Both the position numbers and the translations under genes were made by a program. Of a DNA stretch of 56,073 nt, positions 51,321 to 56,073 are shown in pieces (position 1 is the first letter of the stretch; every line of letters begins with the position of its first letter). This DNA is from Thamnocephalis sphaerospora (taxonomy: Eukaryota; Zoopagomycota; Zoopagomycetes; Zoopagales; Sigmoideomycetaceae): contig KZ992452.1 of assembly GCA_003614735.1 (NCBI GenBank), positions 1-56,073 of the forward strand, in the 5' to 3' direction. The notes under the pieces are model-generated. The model saw only the letters and a program-made list of their open reading frames with translations. It was not told the origin of the DNA and did not search any database.

Positions 51321-54300
51321 AGTAGGCAGTTGTGGTGACGGATGCGTAAGTCGGAGATGGGCGTTGGCCAAGTGCAGATAAAACACCGCCGGGCCAAAGC
51401 AGCAAGGTAGGGATGATAACGTAGACAGAGAAGGGCGGGCGTTACAGACGGATGCGCAGCGAACAAGTAGGTCGGTAGACAACCGACGGATATGTAGCCG
51501 GCCAAGTAGATGAGTAGATGGTAGGGTAGGCGGATAGAATAACCGTAAGGAGCAGAGCACGCGAACAAAGCAGATAAACGCACGAGTAAGAGACTGAGCA
51601 AGCGGCGTAAGGAAGCAAAGTCAGAGCAAGTCGCTTGCACAAGACAAGCGCCAGCACCGCGTGGAAGATAAATATGTGGCGCCGCGTGCCAAAATAGCGT
51701 GCACAAGCTAAAGCGTGGGTGGATAGTGAAGGTATACCTCTCTCGCTCGCTCGCTCACTGCAGTATGGCGGTCACAGTGCCGTTGTCCTGACGTGCGCGC
51801 GCGCTTGGCTGCAACGGCTGAGGAATGTGATAGTGGCAAAGTGCGTCGTGGGCTGACGATAGCAAGTGTGCGCGTCCGGCGGGCAGTAGTAAGGTGGGAA
51901 TAGCAAGCGTAGCGTGTTGGTCAATCTATTGGTGAACGAAAAGCAGTAAGAGGCGGTGGTTAGAGTCGTGCCAGTGCCGGAGAAAAGCGCTGTACTTGAA
52001 CGGTGCGTGCAAACGGACAAGGCGGGCTTGCTTGGACCGCAGAGGCGAGGTATGACACACCGGCAGCAACACCTACCAGAATTAGAGATTGCTGAAGAGG
52101 CCGGCAGAAGGAAACTAGAGCGCGAACAGAATACGGGATTAGAAAAGGCCCATGGAGGAGAGAGCAGGTGGTGCGAGGAAAGAAGCGTATTGTGCACAGG
52201 AGAGTCGCTGTTGCATGTGGATGGATATAGAGCAGCACGCTTGTTGGCGTCACCGCATGGAACGCAAAGTAACCGCTCAATCGGCAAAGATGGCAAACGC
52301 ACTAGATAAGCGAGGGGGCACGTATGGAGGCGCTGGTTTGACGAGAAAGCGTGCTCCAGGCGATGCATGGACAGACCACGCAAGTGCGGACGTGCGAATA
52401 TGCTGTGCACGCTGCATGTGCGAGAAGGACTTGAGCGTCGCGCCACGCGGTTCGCGCAACGGTCATGGCCGCAGCAGACAGCACGGCAGACATGCACAGC
52501 ACGCCATACGCCCATCGTATCCAAAGTCTCTAGTAAACCGGCAAATATACGTACGCTAAAACTGAGTCGAGGCACGCGTGCAGCGTACGTGCGGATAACG
52601 GAGCCAAAGTCACCAGGCACGACAGACCAGGTCGGTGCAGTGTGCGTGCAGCGAAACAACAACAACAACGACGACGACGACGACGACGACGGTGGAGAAA
52701 GCAAGGAGAGTGAAGCGCGTGCAGACAATATTGACGGCACAGTATAGAGTTCAGCCGAGCAAAGGAGGAGCAAAGTAGCAAGACACACAAGGCCGCTGAG
52801 CATCCGTCGTGGATAAAGTTAGATGTTGGTCGGTTGGACAGCCGTCTAAAAAGGGAAGCAAGCGCCCTAGAGCCACGACGTATAGCGAACGTGGCCAGCA
52901 ACAAAGCGTGCGCGTTGCCACCCACAAAGCGACCGATCAGCGTGTAGAGAACAAGAGCGTGAGATTGGGAGGCAGAAGGCACGAGCAGAAGGGCAGACCA
53001 CGCGGACAGTATGCAGCCCAGATGAATACACCGGTAAAGTATACACAGTGGCGGGGGCAATGGCTGGTGCGCAAGTGCGAACGTGGGCCGGGAGCGCGCG
53101 CGTAATCATGCGCATGTGCTTGCCTCGATGATGCTGGTACGCTGGCCGGTTGGCGAGCGTGTTGAAATGGCGGACAGTGCTCCGGTTGGCTGCGAGGTAA
53201 TGCGAGTGTGTAAAGGACTGTGGATCAGCTGCTTGAGCGTATGGTGGCACGGGGTGCTTGGCGGTATGCCGACGCCTTGTCCGCAGAGCCGAGCGGAGGC
53301 ACAGGCGGCGCGTGTGCGTGTGCGCCTATGTGCCCCAAGAGCCGGCAGCGTAGCGAGGCAAGATGGACGGAGCAGACCGAGCGCGCTTTAGCCTGGTAGA
53401 GCAGGCGTGTCGGAACGCGAAACGAGGGGCCTATGAATAACGACAAAGGTAGCGTCGTAGAACCGCAAAACTCCAAGCAGGATTGGAAACACTATTTCGG
53501 GCAATCACCCGTACAGCACAGGTGGTACAATACAATCAGTAGGAGGCGGCCAAGAAAGGACCGACCGACCAAGCGTCCGACCGCGTGGCAATGAACAACA
53601 GCGGCAAGGATCGATAAGCTGTCGGTAGACGATGGCACGGGCGAATAGGCGACGACAGGATGTGTGGAGCGGAGGTGGATGGGCGGCGCTTGCAAAGTCG
53701 GACGCTGCAGGGTAGATGTATAGCAAAGGTTGTATGTAGTCTGGCGGATCCAGCGACGGTCAACAGAACCAAATGGTGCCTCGCCTCGTTCCTGCGCAGA
53801 GTAGTGTCGATGGATGCAGGACCGTGTGCACCATCCACTGCAAGTCGCACACGCGCGCATGTGAAACACAGCAGCCTGCTCGGCGAACGCGCACCGCTGT
53901 TACCGGTTTCTCAGCTTGGAGCGACCACGAAGCTCGCGCTAGACGTCAATGGCGCTGCACTGATAAGCCAATGTACCGCCGGCAGAAAGGCTGGCATGCC
54001 TCGACCAATGGCGTCGTTACTAGCATCCGCATGCACTGTCCAATGGCAAAGCAGACGACCACAGGTGGGCACAATGCAAAACAAACTGCCAACCAAGAAA
54101 AGGTAGCGGACAGATTGGCTTTTAATCGCACGGAAAAAAGGCTAGGCCGCTAGTACTTATGGCGAACGGTGCTCACGCAGACGGTGTGCGCTGGAAAGTG
54201 CGAATAATTACCCGGTTAGGTTGGCATCGATGGGAGTATGCTTTGCTACCAGTGCATGGCATGTTGCGATAGCCAGCTGCATCTGCCATTTGCTACGCCT

Positions 54301-54562
54301 AAAAATTCAACTGCATCCAACGACAACGACTGCGGCTACCAATGGACACGCGTTGCCCTGGCGCCCTGATCGGCCGCCATGCACAGCACACGCTGATCGG
54401 ATCAAGCAGCTATGGGTACGCTGGGTGTAGCGACAAGCGCAAAGCAATACATGTGGCACGGATTTCGCACCAGCAATACTTGGCTGCATCTGCAGTCACA
54501 TGCCGCACAGCTGTCGCTATGGTAAGCCTGGACGTATTCACGTGTACACAAGTCGTAAGCGT
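51321..54562. other. 3.2-kb interval without recognisable gene
   Basis: The largest gene-poor stretch of the window lies upstream of the Q-rich gene start and downstream of the DDHD gene, both on the minus strand. The minus strand is pyrimidine-leaning and has several long open frames (51772-52803, 52530-53060, 53492-53869) whose translations are low-complexity and motif-free. Candidates are a long promoter and leader with upstream frames, or a non-coding transcript. Confidence 0.45.
52655..52691 (+). repeat. Compound trinucleotide repeat (AAC)n(GAC)n
   Basis: About five AAC units run straight into seven or eight GAC units in non-coding DNA. Confidence 0.9.
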
Positions 54563-56073
54563 TTACTCGCGCTTTCGCAACAGATCACCAAGAGCGTGCT
54601 CGTGAGCACATTCACGCATCAAAAAGGCGGCCACATCCGAGTCGCTCCAATAGTTGAAGTGCACTTGCAGTCCAGTTAGGTACTCACTCTCAAGCACGCC
54701 TCCCTGCAAGCACCAGTCGACGCGACCGTTGCGGTTGAGCTGACTCAGGAGAACACGTGGATCGTCGGAAAGCGCCGCCGGTGCATCATCGACATCGGGG
54801 ACCTCACTCGAATCGCTGCCGCCCGAGTCAGCATGCGGCTTGGGTGACTCGGCGCCTGCAGCACTGCCAAGCGTCTTGAAGATACTGACCGCACGGATGC
54901 TGGTGCGCATGGTGGCAAACATCGTGCTGGCCTTGCCTGCAATGCCCATGCTCACTTCCTGCATGCCGAGGTGTAGACCACGCAGGCCACCCTTGGTGTA
55001 GGGTACCGTTTTCGGCGTGGAAGGCACGCCTTTGGGATCGACGAGCGGCTCCATCCGATAAGCTACCGGATCGGCGCGATGGAAAATATTGTAGAGGTTG
55101 CTGACCAGCGGCTGAACAAGGCGTGCATGCGGCAGACCGTCGGCGCCCAGACTCACGGGAACGCCAGTCGTTCCGGGTGCGCTGTACGTATACTGCTCGT
55201 AGTGGGTACGGCCGTCGGGCGCGCGTGGACGCAGTGCGCAGCCCTTGAGAAGCATAAAGAGGCCGATGGGAGAACCAAGACAGAAAAGATTGGCCACCGA
55301 AAACTCCAGTTTGGGCGGCGGCCGATGACGCTGCTTGCGCATTGCGCCGCCCTTCTTACTGCGAGCACGCTGGAGGCCAGCAGCACGATCTCGCAGCTGC
55401 ATCCATGCGTCAGCGCGCGACTCTTGCGCACACAGCAAGTCAAAGGAAAGCACAGAACCAAGAGAATGGCCAAGAATAGATACTCGGCCACCGTCGGCAA
55501 GGAAGCGTGGGTTGCGCTTGAGGAACAGCTGGTAGATGCGGTTCAGCTCATCCGCCAACGCATCGTACATTTGCCGGCGATATTTTGGCGTCATGTAGAG
55601 CAGCACTAGGTTCAGGTTTGGTCAACCATTAGATTTGGCAGACTGACAATCCGTGCCATGCGCAGCAATGTATCATGCACCACCTACCGTCAAGTAGTAC
55701 ATCCGAGACAAGCATACGAATGGCCGGAACGCCATCCAGCGTGATGCCAGGCAGACTGGGCAGAAACGCCTGGGGACCAAGTGTGCCAAGTCGCGCAGCG
55801 CGAGAGAGTCGTTGTGCTCGACGTTCTGCCGCTGCAGCTCCATTGGATTGCTCATCCGTCACTCCCACGGTGCCGCCACCAAACAAATCTTCGTCTTCCT
55901 CCTCCTCTTCTTTGGCGCTATCTTTGGCGCTAGCCTTGGTGTTGCTGTCGCCTGTTGCTCTGCCACCACGTTGACGAATGCTCTGCTGACGGTTGCTGTC
56001 GCTATTTGCAAATGGTTTGTGGGCACCCGTCGACGTGGCATCAACATTGCCGTCATCGTCGCAGTCGTCGTCA
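54563..56073 (-). CDS. DDHD-domain phospholipase A1-like protein, C-terminal part (cut by window edge)
   Basis: Two exons are visible: 55688-56073 (open at the right edge) and 54563-55605, joined in phase (G|TG at ...DVLLDVLLYMTPKYRRQMY). The lipase nucleophile is in GRVSILGHSLGSVLSFDLL. The DDHD domain follows: FSVANLFCLGSPIGLFML, then NLYNIFHRADPVAYRMEPL (first acidic ligand), VDWCLQGGVLESEYL and VHFNYWSDSDVAAFLM (His). This is the domain order of intracellular phosphatidic-acid-preferring phospholipase A1 (DDHD1/2; yeast YOR022C). A Ser/Asp-rich insertion (SDSSEVPDVDDAP) sits inside the DDHD domain. The visible upstream exon is acidic and Gly/Asp-rich before ITLDGVPAIRMLVSDVLLD. The N-terminal WWE/SAM-type parts, if any, are outside the window. 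Confidence 0.88.

Noticed and set aside
51772-52803. 343-codon minus-strand open frame with poly-Ser/Leu start
   Set aside because: The translation is a Cys/Ser/Leu-rich mix without domain. The length is explained by pyrimidine bias and a trinucleotide repeat.
1-56073. tRNA, rRNA, CRISPR array or transposon
   Set aside because: I looked for B-box-like GGTTCGANTC, clustered direct repeats with spacers, transposase or reverse-transcriptase motifs and terminal repeats, and found none convincing.

Overview
The window reads as nuclear DNA of a fungus. It is gene-dense and moderately GC-rich, and most housekeeping genes carry several short introns (about 40-130 nt, with GT-AG and at least two probable GC-AG pairs). 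The gene families also point to fungi: an FSH1-type serine hydrolase, fungal-style AP-3 delta, a TACC-domain protein, a SWIM-RING protein, LMBD1 and many small secreted GPI-type Ser/Thr/Ala-rich proteins. The high intron density, together with TRIM-like and LMBD1 genes, suggests an early-diverging lineage rather than a yeast. The sequence alone does not settle the species.

Layout. 1-184 (-) is the N-terminus of anthranilate phosphoribosyltransferase. 476-1567 (-) is an FSH1 hydrolase in seven exons, divergent from 1987-7085 (+), an 18-exon AP-3 delta adaptin. 7408-9818 (+) encodes a TACC-type spindle-pole coiled-coil protein. After a small acidic orphan (10795-11163) come five small GPI-type surface protein genes on the plus strand (11548-15756). 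A SWIM-RING protein (15958-17230, -) and the ten-exon LMBD1 cobalamin transporter (17705-19951, +) interrupt the surface-protein series, which resumes on the minus strand at 20239-25741 (four genes) and again at 37882-39018 (two genes). In between lie URI/Bud27 prefoldin (27058-28956, -), an ACC-synthase-like PLP enzyme (29245-30959, +), a single-C2-domain protein (31919-32543, +), a C-terminal-RING protein (32606-34641, -), an F-box protein (34993-36603, -) and a possible small membrane protein (37177-37521, -). The right part holds a TRIM-like RING/B-box/coiled-coil protein (40735-42111, +), a large three-block ankyrin protein (42470 to about 46624, -), a Q-rich low-complexity protein (48278-51320, -), a 3.2-kb gene-poor stretch and the C-terminal part of a DDHD phospholipase (54563-56073, -).

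There is no operon logic; genes are individually promoted. Two themes stand out. One is a dispersed family of eleven short secreted proteins with a signal peptide, a low-complexity Ser/Thr/Ala/Pro stalk and a hydrophobic C-terminal GPI-type tail; several have clear TATA boxes 90-150 bp upstream of the ATG. The other is a concentration of ubiquitin-related proteins (SWIM-RING, C-terminal RING, F-box, TRIM-like). Exon models for FSH1, AP-3 delta, TACC, SWIM-RING, LMBD1, URI, the PLP enzyme, the C2 protein and the Q-rich protein were closed by hand: all splice phases agree and give whole-codon totals. The RING gene at 32606-34641 was not fully resolved.
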